Shown piece after piece: positions 13,017 to 26,039 of a stretch of DNA of 64,000 nucleotides. Source of the DNA: Epiperipatus broadwayi (lineage: Eukaryota; Onychophora; Udeonychophora; Euonychophora; Peripatidae). The number at the start of each line of letters is the position of its first letter. Positions within the stretch are counted from its first letter, which is position 1. The notes beneath the pieces are model-generated. The model had not been told where the DNA came from, did no database searches, and saw only the letters and a program-made list of their open reading frames with translations. The stretch is taken from contig JAQFVV010013338.1 of the NCBI GenBank assembly GCA_028023455.1, forward strand, positions 1-64,000, written 5' to 3'. The position numbers and the translations under genes are program-made.

Positions 13017-13418
13017 TTATTCAATGAGGTCAGTAACACCTGTTTGTTCTCTTACCCATACATTACATTTTCGATCCCTTCTTGTTACTCCGAACATGCA
13101 TCTTTCCATACTCCTTTGAGAGGTCTGAAGTCTCTGCATTGCTCTTATATTAAATGTCCAAGTCTCAGATCCATAAGTAAGAACTTGCAAAACACATTTA
13201 TTAAAAACCTTCCTTTTCAAACACATATGCATATTTCCTTTTAGTATCAAGTTATTTCTACCAAAAGCACTCCAACCAAGTTTAATTCTATGATTAATTT
13301 CATCCATTATATTTCCATCTGTATTAATAATCTTACCAAGGTATTTGTAATTGTTAATTTCTTCTAACTCATTATAATCAATCTTTATTTTTATATTTTG
13401 AGAAAATCTATTAAACAT
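13017..13418 (-). pseudogene. RTE LINE RT thumb and C-terminal region
   Basis: The 133-codon frame carries 'YKYLGKIINTDG', 'LTYGSETWTF' and 'ERCMFGVTRRDRKCN', the hallmark C-terminal series of RTE-clade polymerases (YLG..I..DG, L.YG.ETW, R.MLG...RDR). The last part of the protein continues in other frames to about 12627-12900, where 'RWMDEIRKCAG..W' matches the usual tail. Frameshifts separate these pieces. Confidence 0.88.
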
Positions 13419-13439
13419 TACTTTAGTCTTTTTAACATT

Positions 13440-14742
13440 TATCTTTAGTCCTACTTTCCTACTTTATCTGATAATTCCTGTAACATTTCCTGTAGCTCTA
13501 AGGCATTATTTGCAAAAACAACTACATCATCTGCAAAATCTAAATGACTTAAATAATCACCATTTACCTTCACTCCTTTAGCTTTTCATTTTAATCCACA
13601 AAATATTCCTTGTAGCACTGCTGTAAAAAGTTTTGAAGATATGGAGTCACCCTGTCTTACACCCTTTTCAATGTTGATTTTCCTACTATCATTATTTAAT
13701 CTAATTGTTGCTGTTGCATTTTTATAACTATTCTTTAAAATATGACTATCCTGGATCTACACCTTGATGATTCAATGATTTAATCACTGAAGAAATGTTT
13801 ATAGAATCAAATGTCTTTTCATAGTCTACAAATCCTAAGCATAATGGCAACTCATATTCATTTGTCCTTTCTATAATTTCTCTCAATACCTGGATATGAT
13901 CTACTGTACTAAACCCACTTTTAAATCCAGCTTGTTCTCTTGCTTGGTGGAAATCCAATGTTTTCTGTAGACGAGTTGTAATTATCTTAGTAAAAATTTT
14001 GTATAAAACTTATAAAAGACTGATAGGTCTGTAATTTCTAATATCTTCTTTATCACCTTTTTTAAATATTAATATTAATACTGCATTCTTTCAATCATCT
14101 GGTACATCTTTATCATTTAGACATTTGGTATATAACTTTGCTAAAAAAAATTATATTTCTTCACCTGCTTCTTTTAATATATCAATTATAATTCCATCAT
14201 TACCTGGAGCCTTCTCTTTCTTCATAAATTTAATTGCATGGCTCACTTCCTCATTCAAAATTCTGGGCAATTCAGATGATATAATAGGTATAGGAGGCAC
14301 TTGTTCTTTATTACTATATAATTCTTGATAGAAGTCTTCTACACATTTCATGATGTCATCTCTCTTTTTAGTAATAATGCCATCTTTTTTTTTCTTATTG
14401 CAGATATAAATTTCCTACCAATACCAAAATGTTGTTTTACACTCTTTACATTTTTATTCTCTTCTACAGCTTTTCTTACTAGTTCACAATTATACTTTCT
14501 TATATCAATTTCAACTCTTTTCCCCACCATTTTACAAAATTTGAGATAATCATTTTTTTTAATGTATCATTATTGTATATCATCATATTCCTTTTTTTCC
14601 TCATAAATTTTCTAGTCTCAGTAGAAATTTTATTGGTCAATTGCTGCTTTTTTCTACCAATTATCTTTATTGCAGTTTTTAAATGTGTATCACTTATTTT
14701 CCTATTAATGTCATTCAAATCTGAATCATGTACAAAATCCAC
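13440..14742 (-). pseudogene. RTE LINE reverse transcriptase domain, frameshifted
   Basis: Minus-strand fragments give the RT motifs in order. A linker/N-terminal part lies at 14348-14742. 'KAPGNDGI' is within 14151-14351. 'AREQAGFKSGFSTVDHI' and 'DYEKTFDSI' (motif A) are within 13746-13958. 'GVRQGDSISS' (motif B) is at about 13600-13664. The catalytic 'FADD' (motif C) is encoded at 13527-13538. The enzyme copies element RNA at the nicked target. The fragments lie in different frames separated by stops, so no active enzyme is possible from this copy. Confidence 0.88.
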
Positions 14743-14882
14743 TAATACTTGAAACTGATTTGTAAGTTCTAATTTAAATTCTTTAGAATGTTTCTGAAGA
14801 TTAGGAATATCAACTGTAAATATTGTTTTTCATAATAATTTTTGTCTCTCTAGTTTTGCATTAACACGTATTTTACATCTTA

Positions 14883-15262
14883 CTAATTGATGATCACTTC
14901 CTGTATAAATTTATTAAGAACATTACAATCTTGAAATATGTATTTTCTGTTAGTCAAAATATAATCCAATTCTGCTGTATCTTCATTTGGATGTTTCCAT
15001 GTCCATTTCCTTTTAACATTTTTCTCAAAAAAGGAATTTATAATATAAAGTTTTTCTTTTTCTGCAAACTCCACAAGTCTATGTCCTCTCTCATTTCTAT
15101 TACCATAACCAAAATTACCTACAGAATTTTCATCTTTCATTTGTTTACCAATTCTAGCATTAAAGTCTCCCATAACAATTTTAAAATGTTGTTTACTCTG
15201 ATCAAAAGCCTTTTGTACATCCATATAAAAATCTTCTATAACTTCATCACTATGAGAACTTG

Positions 15263-15269
<7 letters not shown>
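14883..15269 (-). pseudogene. RTE LINE endonuclease (EEP) C-terminal part
   Basis: The minus-strand frame of 128 codons carries the GDFNARIG motif of exonuclease-endonuclease-phosphatase nucleases near its middle. Further along come a KRKWTWKHPN stretch and LDYILTNRK, the late part of the fold. In LINEs this domain nicks target DNA to prime reverse transcription. The N-terminal half is missing because of 5' truncation at 15301. Following the frame downstream, stops and frameshifts separate it from the RT domain. Confidence 0.85.
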
Positions 15270-15480
<211 letters not shown>

Positions 15481-15947
15481 TTCATCTGAAAGTTTCTAGT
15501 AGGTTTTCATCCTGACATCTTTATAATTTATTTTGAAACAGTATGAAGTTTGCATTTTTTGAAGATTGCAAAAATTTGGCATTTTCTTTAGCAATTATTA
15601 TTTGATGCGTAGCTGGTCACACACTGCATTATAACAATAGTGTAAGGATAACTTCAGTTTTTTACACTGACATTGAAATTAAATTAACTTGATTCTTTTT
15701 TTTCCTTTTCTTTTTTATTTCTCCTTTATTGCTATAATTTCAATACCCACTCTATTTTTAAAAAATATTATTTTGCACACATGTATGTGTGTGTGTGATT
15801 TTATTGTGATCATTCTCACATGACATGCTATTTTCCAATCAAATTTGAAGCATTGGAAGTGAAACATTTAACACTAATGTCACTTAGACTTTTTAATTAA
15901 TTCGACTTTGATTATTTTAATTAAAGAAACTGCTTAAACATGTGTTT
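15481..15947. other. AT-rich spacer, nothing recognised
   Basis: This is simple AT-rich DNA between the mirrored LINE scrap and the hAT element. A short GT run occurs near 15784-15798. Confidence 0.5.
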
Positions 15948-15955
15948 TTCTAGAT

Positions 15956-16869
15956 CAGTGGTCTTCAACCTTTTCACACCTATGGACCAGTAAAAGTAAG
16001 GATAAGATTTTGCAGACCAGCAGAAGTTTACAGATAAATTTTATTTGGGGGGGGGGGTGAGAAATACGTTGTCATCACTGAGACAAAAATAGACACCAAA
16101 ATTATTTTTTGTTTGTTTTTATTTTTAAAAAAAGGTAACAGAATTGGTTTTAAAAATAAAAGTTTTAATATTTTAATGGTATACAAATAAAACCAAAAAA
16201 AATATTGCCTTATAGGCCAAAAACAAGTGGGCATATTTTTAAACAAAAAAAAAAAAGAAAACAAAACTTTAAAAAGTCAAAAGTTTTGATCTTACTTTAT
16301 TTTGGGGTGGTGGGGATGTATTGTGAAATACTTTGCAAAAGTTAGAAACAGAACTTAGTTTTTGGTTTTTATTTTTTAAAAAAGGTAATGAAAATTGATT
16401 TCCAAAATAAAAAGTTAAAGCCAAAAAAAAAAAAATTGCCTTATAGCCAAAAAAACACTAAAAATGAAATATTAAAAGAGAGAGTAGAAAAAATTTAAGA
16501 GATCAAAAAAAGTCATGTTACATTTTATTGTTTTAACAACACTGACAAGCAGCTATGATTGGCTATCAAAAGACAACTGGAGTTTGTGTAAAAAAACCTT
16601 TTTTCTACCCCCCCCCTCATAAACAACTGTGATAAATAGAAAAACAAATTAATTTATGTATGATTGATTAGATTTTGTAGTATTTTTGTTCTGTTTTTTT
16701 TTTTTTTTAATAAATGTGATGAAAAAATAAATAAAAATTGTTCATATTAATTAAAAGTTTAAATCTTATTATTTTGTTATTATAAACTTTCTTGCCAGTC
16801 TAGCTGCAGACCAACAGACAACTTCTGTGGCCCAATACCAGGCCGTGACCTGGTGGTTGAAGACCACTG
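15956..16869. mobile_element. Non-autonomous hAT transposon (914 bp) with perfect 8-bp TSD
   Basis: The terminal inverted repeats begin CAGTGGTCTTCAACC and end GGTTGAAGACCACTG, a Charlie-like hAT signature. They are flanked by identical 8-bp duplications TTCTAGAT at 15948-15955 and 16870-16877. The interior is AT-rich with G and A homopolymers and no transposase. The element must have been moved by a hAT transposase encoded elsewhere. The perfect TSD suggests modest age. Confidence 0.95.
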
Positions 16870-16877
16870 TTCTAGAT

Positions 16878-18742
16878 AGTTGAACAATTATTTAAAAAAA
16901 AAATTAGCTTAATAAAATAATATATTTTATTTTAATATACATTTTGTTACTTTTAAATACACTTTATTTTAAATTATCATTAACTTTATATTATTTAAGC
17001 ATTCCTTATTAATATTATTATAATCATTATTATTCAATACTGTTATAAATTTTTTTTTTTAAAAAAAAATAATGCTTTTATTGATAGTCTTCTTTTCCAT
17101 ATATGCACCAAACATCATACACACATATGTATTTCAAGAAATAAAAATCTACTTTTAAATATAATAATAAACTACTTAACACAATTTATTAAATCCAAAA
17201 CTCTAATCAATTATTTTCAAGTTTAATATATCAACACCAAATTTACTCAAAGACTATCTAAACAATCAACACTTTTTCAAATGCCATTACTGTCAAATAA
17301 ACTATAAAATATTTATGTAAATAAGGCATTTATTTTATATAATGCAATGTTTTTATAAACTGTAATGTTAATAAGCTAATGCACATGCGCATGGTAGATT
17401 TAACTATATAAATAAATACTCCCACTTTACAAACACAAGATGATAAATTATAACTGGAAAATATCTATTGAAGTTTATCTAACATAACTATTTTAGAACA
17501 AAACACTCTAATTCAATATGATAAGCTTATGGCTGCTAAATTGAAATTCTAGACATCTATCAACAAACTAAGTAATATTTTATAAGTGTTTTATTAATGC
17601 AGCATATTTAATAAACTATTTTATTGATAATAGAAAGCATTTAACTAATATTTATGCAACTTAATCACAATAAAAGTCTCTTGTGACAAGATTGCTGCTA
17701 CTTAAAATACATATTTTAAATTATTATAAGATACTTAATCATTATGGACTTAAAGATATAGTTACAATGTATATAATGAGACAGGGTGTCTTCACAAAAA
17801 TATTAATAGTATATGTATTCATTTATATGTAAATTTTGTAAATGAAATTAAAAAATATAAAACTTACTTATTTTTTAAAGACTTAAACTATAATGAGATT
17901 TGCAATAATATTTTAATATTTTCAAATATTTAAAATTAAAAAAAAATATTTTGTATGATACAAATGAATTTACTTAACTTTCACACAAAAAGAAGTTCTT
18001 AAGGGACTTGTATTTATAAAAGACGATATTAATAGATTTATAAAAAGAATGTAATTAGAAAATTATTTTGAAGCTATTTTGTTTTGAAAAAATTAAGATC
18101 TAGAAAAATAAGATTGTATTATAATGATAATCCTAATTTTATTAAAGAAGGAAAAATACTTAATTTTAATTCTTTTTCTTATTTCAATGCACTATTAATA
18201 ATAAGACATTCTAATTAAAAATCTTGCAGAGTTAAAAAATAATTTCTCACAGACTCTAAACTGTAAAATGTATACACGCATTAGCTACGCTTACTCTAAC
18301 TAACTAATTCACAATCCAAATAATATGCTAAGTCTTTAATCTTTAAACAAGGTCTTAACCCCTTACTTCTGTTACAAGCATTGCTACATTTATGACAATT
18401 ATCAATCAAAAGCATGCTAAGCATTACAGAATTGTTTATGTTAATAAATAATATTTATTTTACAAAGCGCAAACAGTATTGACATTAATAATGTTTTTCT
18501 GTTAATACATTTTTATGATATTTGTATATAAATAATAGACTATAAGCATATCGGATGGGCTCTCAGAGATTATCTAAATCTAAATTTTAGATCTATAATT
18601 CGATTATCTGTGTAAAAAATCTCTTATTAAGCTGAATTTAACCAAGACATTTGTTTAATGTAATCTGCATATGAAGTAATTTAACCAAAATGTTTTTATA
18701 AGTCAAAATTCATTAATATATATGCTATCATATGTTAAGCTA

Positions 18743-18744
<2 letters not shown>
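16878..18744. other. AT-rich stretch, no gene recognised
   Basis: No protein or RNA gene is visible. A short less-AT-rich island at 17378-17412 has an NRF1-like TGCACATGCGCA followed by TATATAAATA. A relic of the 322-bp satellite lies at about 18426-18490. Confidence 0.5.
18426..18490. repeat. Isolated relic related to the 322-bp satellite
   Basis: The core 'taaataatatttatttt' followed by 'caaagcgca' matches the satellite unit (for example 7850-7871) except for one inserted A. Weaker similarity extends on both sides. It lies 6.8 kb from the array end and is too diverged to be a recent spill-over. Confidence 0.6.

Positions 18745-18823
<79 letters not shown>
18745..18823. repeat. (TA)n left of the PLE-2 terminal fragment
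   Basis: A pure TA tract abuts the snap-back PLE-2 terminus. A second TA tract flanks it on the other side at 18899-18971. Confidence 0.95.
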
Positions 18824-18827
<4 letters not shown>

Positions 18828-18893
18828 AAAACGAAGATTTGCACGGGTTAAATATATAAAATACATATTTTGCGGATGAACCCGCAAAATATG

Positions 18894-18901
<8 letters not shown>
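18822..18901 (-). mobile_element. PLE-2 terminal fragment with 20-bp snap-back palindrome
   Basis: The sequence 'tatgttaaaacgaagattt...cacgggtt...catattttgcgg' matches, inverted, the 3' terminus of the plus-strand PLE-2 copy at about 61235-61303. It then folds back: arms at 18856-18875 and 18882-18901 are perfect 20-bp inverted repeats around a 6-nt centre. So the element end was copied in one orientation and immediately mirrored. Confidence 0.75.

Positions 18902-18971
<70 letters not shown>
18899..18971. repeat. (TA)n right of the PLE-2 terminal fragment
   Basis: Alternating TA tract. Together with the 18745-18823 tract it brackets the PLE-2 fragment. Confidence 0.95.
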
Positions 18972-18974
<3 letters not shown>

Positions 18975-19110
18975 TTCATCATTTATTGTAAAAAAATTAG
19001 AATTAATGTATATATATATTAACAAAGTTACCCCAAATTTATATATCAACCTGATTATTAAAAAAATAAACTGTAAAAAAACAACCATGATTTTACTTTT
19101 ACAAGAAGAC

Positions 19111-19760
19111 ATTTCAAGTGAATTGATAAGGTCCCAATTTTGTTTCTTTTCATTCAAAAATAAGTTTTTGAAACAATTTCATCTATTAAATGTAGTAATT
19201 TAAGTGATGAGCAGAAAGTTGGCATTGAATTGGTTATATATAAAAAAGCTTTTTTTTTTTTAAAAAAAAAAGAAAGAAAGATGTATTGTTATTCCTGCTA
19301 AGGTCAGTCATCTTAAGAATAAGTTAATTGTTATTGATGTGATCATTTCTCATGAAGACAAATCTAGCCATTGGTCATTATACAAAGAAATGACTTCAGG
19401 AAGAAAATAGATAGATAAAGAATTAAATAATGGTAAATATATTTTTATAGAAAAAGATTCTAACATTGTGTGTTTAAAATAAAGTTATATATAAAGGATA
19501 TTATGAAAAAAATAGAAATTTTAAAAAATAATTTATTAGAGTAAAATTATTTAAAATATTATCCTTATCAACTGAGATATTTACAAATATTAACAGTCAT
19601 AAAGATAGTTTGCCTTTAAGATTTATTTTTGACTTCACTGGTAGTGTTGTGGAGAATATTTCTAGGTTCTTGAATAATTTTTAAAAACAATTTGTTAATT
19701 TTGGTCACCATACAGTTTCTTTTTTTTTTGAGACTTTTGATAAGATTTTTTTGGCTAATC
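19111..19760 (+). pseudogene. Ancient PLE-1 reverse transcriptase relic
   Basis: The sequence aligns base by base, with many substitutions and indels, to about 31230-31850 of the near-intact PLE-1 copy. Shared blocks include 'gtgatgagcagaaagttgg' (19204), 'gaattaaataatggtaaata' and 'tttgacttcactggtagtgtt' (19628 on). It spans the RT N-terminal region up to just before catalytic motif A. Stops are numerous. Its divergence contrasts with the young copies at 28-35 kb, showing that the family has been in this lineage for a long time. Confidence 0.85.
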
Positions 19761-22426
19761 TGGTTGAGTTGTGAATAACTGATTTCATTTAAACTATGAA
19801 ACTTTCTTGGTCCAGAAGTCAAGAAATTGTATTTGCATTTTCACTCCCTTCTGAGAAATTTTGCAAAGCTTTTTTTAAAGCTTTAAAAGTATGTATATTT
19901 TGTTCTATTATTTTAATTTTAAAAAAAAATCAAAAGATTTCAGGATAATTGAGTTAGCAGGTTTTCAATGTTTTTTTTTTTAAATTCCACAATGATGGGT
20001 ATATTTTGTGTATATGGAAATCTCAACCTTGGTGAGATTACTTCTAGAAAATATTATGATGGTCTAAAAACTTGATTTTTGGAGAAAAGTGTTTGATTAT
20101 TTTTGCATCATAATTGTGTAATAATTATTAGAAATCAAAAAATATATTTTTATATATTTATTTTTTAAAAGAAATGTTTTATTTTTAAATATAAAAATAT
20201 ATACACTTCTTTGTAATATTACCATAGAGAATTAAGATCAAGAAAAATGCAACTATCTAAAAATAATGACATTCAATATATTGTTATAACATATTAATAT
20301 CATAAAAATGACAAAAAATTAAACCATTTAAAGCATAAATTGATAGATTTATTAGGTATTAAAAATAATTCATTTCAATTTTTAAAACAAACATAAAACA
20401 AAAAGATTTCTTTTTTTTTTCAAACTGAAACTGCTCCATCTGAAATTTTATTAGAATGACAGACTTTGTTTTGATTAAAATATAATTTTTAAAATAATTC
20501 CAAAAATCTAATGTAAGCTTTTAAATTTTATTTGATTTCTAAACAAAAATATATTTCAAATGAGGCAAAATTTATTATATTCTGATAAATAATAATGGTT
20601 TAATATTAAAGTGAAAGTTGAAAGCTTAAATATAGGGAGAACAAATAAATCTGTCAGAATGTTAATGGAGTGTAAAAGGGTTAATGCCTCACTGAACTTG
20701 GTAGCTATGTGTAACTAAATAAATGTAATGACCATGGAAAAATAAAACATTAATATAATTCAAATAAAAATATATTCCCATCATTCATCACCATTTGCAA
20801 CTGAACAAAAATATACTCTGAGGTTGAGTGCCATTTATAAAAGTATAAAATTATGAGTCAGACTGTATCCTGCATTATAACCTAATTATTGATCATTATT
20901 TCTAACCAAGAAAAAATAATGGCAACTTATTAATGCCTGTTAATTTTACCATCATTTATAACAGAGTGAAAGTATGCTAAAGAGAATATGAGTCAATAAA
21001 TAATTATTTAACACTTAATTCAATAAAGCAATAATAATAATTTTTGTTGTAAACTCATGAATTCAAATAACATTTAGAATGAATAGAAAACAAGAAAAAT
21101 CATTATTTTAAACTTACTTAAAATATGAACATTATTTGCATAGATTAAAGATAAAGCAATACAACCAAATATCATTATTTTATAAATAACAATCTATGCT
21201 TATTATATGTTTTACTTATAATATAATAAAAATAATGACAAATAATTAGGCAGATAAACTTTAACATTCCTTATAAATCAAAACACTTTATAATAACATA
21301 AACTTGTACTAAAAGCCAAACATTACTTTATTTATATTTAAATGAAGTTATTCAAGGATGGACTACACAATAATTTTTATATACCCTACAAATGTATATA
21401 TCAACAATATCTTAATAAATAGATTACCCAATAATTGATTTTCAATTACAACCAAATAAAACCAAATGTAATACTAAATTAGCTATACTATTCCACTAAT
21501 ATTAATATATTCTTATTAACTATGATAATTATAACAAGATTAAATACTTAATAATATAAAATCAATTAATCTAACATATCTTTCCTTTTTGATGCCTACT
21601 CAAACACAATTGACAAATCATATCCAATTACACTTCAGATTAATAAAGCTATGTGGTTAAAACTTTAGAATATAATTGTCAAAGCATATGAAATACTATT
21701 AATGTTTTTATAATCAAATATTAATACTAAAATTTAATATTTAAATTGAATTCACAATTTGCATCAACAAAAATTAAATATAATTAAAATAAATCACTCT
21801 AATTTATAGCAGAATAAAATATATTATCATTACCAGCTCTATAACTAAATACGTTTGTGATCTTTATAGCTGTATATTGACTTAATATAATATTTACTTT
21901 AAGCAATAATGATTTTAAAAAAACTTCATGTGAACATCTAATTGCAACTATCTTTACTCATCTTCAATAATTATTCTATTCATACCTTTATGAATCATCA
22001 AATCAATTTATATATAATTTTTATTTTAATATATCTATTACTTGTTACTAACAAAATAATTACAATAAGTTTTTAGTTATTGTTAAATATTTAAGAATAT
22101 TAAATCAGTTAATTTCTTGCTATATAAAATTTATACTAGGTCAGGTAATAAACATTAAATTCAATACAAAAAAATATATGTAATTATACATTTTTACCTC
22201 TACTGTGGTTTTGTTTTCTGAATTATTTTACAACTGCTTCAAATGAATTATATGATATAATCAATTAGTGAATACTATCTCATCCAAATATGATTAAACA
22301 ATAGATTTGCATTGTAAAATTGAATGACAACCAAGCAAATTGTTTTAAATTTATTCAAAATTTTCAAAACATCACATGTTCACCATTTCATATTCTTGCC
22401 CATGCTGTTAATAAGGGGACCAAACT
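19761..22426. other. AT-rich stretch, no gene recognised
   Basis: It holds long A/T-rich single-copy-looking sequence with homopolymer runs. No coding motif was found on either strand. Confidence 0.5.
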
Positions 22427-22641
22427 CTCCATAAGTGTTACCACCAAGTGCAAGCCATTATAATCAATGGATGCAGGAAATCTTGTGCATAAAATCTATA
22501 TTTAATGCTTACACATTCAACATTCCCAGACTGATTATTTTGGATTAGTAGGGATTAGATAGGAATTATTTGCATAAACTTTCCTGCATGAATTGATTAT
22601 GAAGGTTTGCACTTGGTGGCTCTCATGTATGGAGTGTTTAC
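22427..22641. mobile_element. Miniature fold-back element
   Basis: Imperfect inverted arms of about 65 bp face each other: 'ccaccaagtgcaag...ataatcaatggatgcaggaaa' on the left and its inverted counterpart 'tttcctgcatgaattgattat...tttgcacttggtgg' on the right. The spacer is about 75 bp. Flanking similarity ('ctccata') extends the arms outward. No target duplication is clear. It is probably an old MITE. Confidence 0.65.
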
Positions 22642-22989
22642 ATGTAACAGTATGTGATAAGGTTTTTCATTAAAGTGTATTGTTGTGCAAATCATGTATA
22701 AATGTGACAAAATAGATTTAAAAAATGCTTTTTGAAGTTTAGATAATTTAAAGGGAAAATCAAAAGAAATGGACAATATATATTAAAGAATTAATAAATA
22801 GAAACAATAAGGAAGAAATAGAAAAAGAAATTCAGAAGATTGAAGTAAATGTTACAGAGATGAATTAGGGAAAGTAAGTTAGAAGATAGTCTTGCTAGGG
22901 CATTCACTATTTAGATGATGTAAAGATATAATTGCAAGGGAAATAGAAATAGATATGTAAGAGCATATTTGCTTTGAGATAGAATTAGG

Positions 22990-23470
<481 letters not shown>

Positions 23471-23869
23471 GAAAACTTATAGTGGGTGGGGTTGATTACA
23501 GTATTATCAAAAAGAAGGTTAAGAATAGAAGGTATGTAAAAAGTAAACAAAGGGTTGCTGGTTCATATATAAATGTACATATGGAGAGGGGATGATTAAA
23601 CTAATGATAAGCAAACTAATTATAAATGTAATGGAGATGAAAGAGTCAAAAGCATTTATAAAGGAATAGTAAATAAAGAAATTGTTAAAATTGGATATTT
23701 TATGCATGGTGGTAGCAGTAGTGGAAGCACATCTAAGAGAAGAAAGGGAACCTACACTGGAACATTTGATATGGCAATATATAAATAAAAAATAAAAAGA
23801 AAAAAAGGGTTATGTTATAGAAGTTAAGTTAAAAAATATGTAAATACTGTAAAGTGTCAAGAATATTTG

Positions 23870-24310
23870 TGATTTGAGATGAGGTTAGGAAGACAAGAAT
23901 AGATGGTTGGTCAAATATTACATATGACCACTGGAGATATTCAAATTATAATAGCTTGGAACAGTAACATATATGAATACTTATTTAAGAATATATAAAG
24001 TTTCAAAAAAGGGTGAAAAAATAATCATTTATATAGGATATGAATGGGCATATTGAAAAAATTGATGACTTGTATAACATGAATGGACAGCTTTTGAAAG
24101 TTTTTTGTCAGAGAATAAATTTGAGCATTAAAAATTTATCAAATATTTATGAGGGAAATACACATGGTCTAGAAATAATATATTTCACACAGTAGATTAT
24201 GTATTAATAGATAAAGAGGGAATGAATAAAGTATGGATAATTAAAATGTTTGATAATGAAGAGAGAACATATAATAGTGATCATAATTTCATTATAAATA
24301 GAAATGCTTA
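23870..24310 (+). pseudogene. CR1-like LINE endonuclease relic
   Basis: The frame around 24037 reads 'DMNGHIEKIDDLYNMNGQLL' (GD.N.H-type motif; the preceding residue is a stop) and 'FCQRINL'. Later come 'VDYVL'-like remains and 'NSDHNFI', with SDH encoded at about 24276-24287. These are the catalytic Asp/Asn and His landmarks of EEP nucleases. Stops at the motif edge and within it show decay. Confidence 0.7.
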
Positions 24311-24482
24311 GTAATATGATGGAAAATAAGGTAGTGTTCTGATCTATCATGTCAGCCACTTGATGTCATTGGTGCTAAGCAAAAACATATTGACATAACA
24401 TTTCCCAGCCAGTGATTCTATAGAATTATGATTTTCGTAAAATTAAAAAATTCAAACAAAATATAAAACTGTAAACCAATGT

Positions 24483-25045
24483 TTTGGGACAGTAATTAAT
24501 CAGAGAATGACTTTTGTGTGTGTGTCAATAAAAAATTATGTTATTTTTAAATAGCAAATAATAGTAAATTCAAGTTTTTTTTGGACAGTAATTCAAACAA
24601 AATTTTACAATGAAAGAGGATTTTGATTTTTTTGGGAACCATAATTAATTTGGACAGTAATTAATCAGAGACAGGCTTCTTTGGATTTTTTTTATTTGTG
24701 TATCAGAAAAGTTATAGTAGTTTTTTTAACAAAAAATTGAATTAAATTTTACCCTTATTTTGGACAGTAATTAATCAGACACTGCATTTGGGGAGGGGGA
24801 GTAAATTAGAGTGCACTCTTTTTGTGTATGAGTATATATGAAATTTACTTTTTTAATAATAAATAATAGTAAATGTAGTGGAGACTTATTTGGATAGTAA
24901 TTAATCAGTGACTGGCTTCTTTGGGTTTTTTTTTTACATATCGGAAAAGTTATGGTAGTTTTTTAATAAAAAAATAAAATTAAATTTTACCCTTTTTTGG
25001 ACAGCAATTAATCAGACACTGCATTTTGGGGGGAAAATAAATTAG
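24483..25045. repeat. Alternating (A-B) tandem repeat, higher-order period about 236 bp
   Basis: The motif 'ttggacagtaattaatcaga' recurs at about 24484, 24581 (partial), 24650, 24762, 24889 and 24996. Copies alternate between an A type followed by 'gacaggcttctttgg' (24650, 24889) and a B type followed by 'cactgcatttgggg' (24762, 24996). That gives a dimer period of about 235-240 bp. The block lies between the endonuclease and RT parts of the LINE. Confidence 0.85.
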
Positions 25046-25059
25046 ATTGTAATTTAGCC

Positions 25060-25606
25060 ACTAAAGTAATAGAGAAATAAAAATTAGTTAAAGTGTAAAA
25101 TAGAGGGTAAATGTCCTATTAAAAACAAAGAAGGTGAAGAAGATGGTAATATTCAATGGGGAAATTATTTAAATAAAAAAGATGGCTGAAATAGATAATT
25201 GCATAGAGAGAATAAAACTAAATAGTAAACAATTGGATGATATCAATAAAAGTGAAAGACATGGGAGTAAAAATTTTTAGAAATATATTAAAAAATGAAT
25301 GTAAGAGAGAGAAATATTATTACTAAATTTGAGGAGAAAAAGAATTGAATGAGGCAAAAAAGAATTTTAAAAGTGGAAAAATCATGAATTTTGTATGAAT
25401 GGGTAACAAAAATGGTAACACATGTGGGAATATGGCAAAATTAAATCTACTTTCATGTTTTAATAAGATAGAACAAAAGTCTGAATTTATAACTGGAATA
25501 ATATAAGAGCATGGTTATTATTTAAAGGAAATGGTAAGGACCATAGAAAGATATACAATTATAGATTTGTAGTGGTAATATCAGTATTATATAAAGTTTT
25601 AGTATA
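25060..25606 (+). pseudogene. CR1-like LINE linker and start of RT
   Basis: AG-rich degenerate coding sequence runs to 'KGNGKDHRKIYNYRFVVVISVLYKVL' (broken as KGNGKDHRK...YRFVVVISVLYKVL), which matches the LINE RT opening K.G....NYRPI.L.S.L.K..E. It stops exactly at the TA target of the inserted transposon. Confidence 0.7.
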
Positions 25607-25944
25607 CACCTTTATCCTGCTTAGTGATTGGCTATTTATCAATATTTCACAATAGCAATCATCATCAATTTGTACCCACTACTTTGATTTACAATCGATT
25701 ATTCACTATAACGATCGAGAAAAATTTTGAAAAAAAATTGGGGGGCAGCCATCTTGAATTTTGCATCACAGATGACATTAGAGTATAGGTATTTTAAATT
25801 CATTTTACTCAAAAACAATAGTACATTACTATAATACATACAACAGTAATGACTTTACTGTAATTGTATAGCACATACAATATTTTATTCATAAAACATA
25901 ATGTTAGTGCTGCATTCAGTATTTTGAATATAAAATGTATAAAC

Positions 25945-26039
<95 letters not shown>

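Noticed and set aside
16028-16264. 78-codon frame inside the hAT element
   Set aside because: It is a homopolymer-rich chance frame with no transposase similarity.
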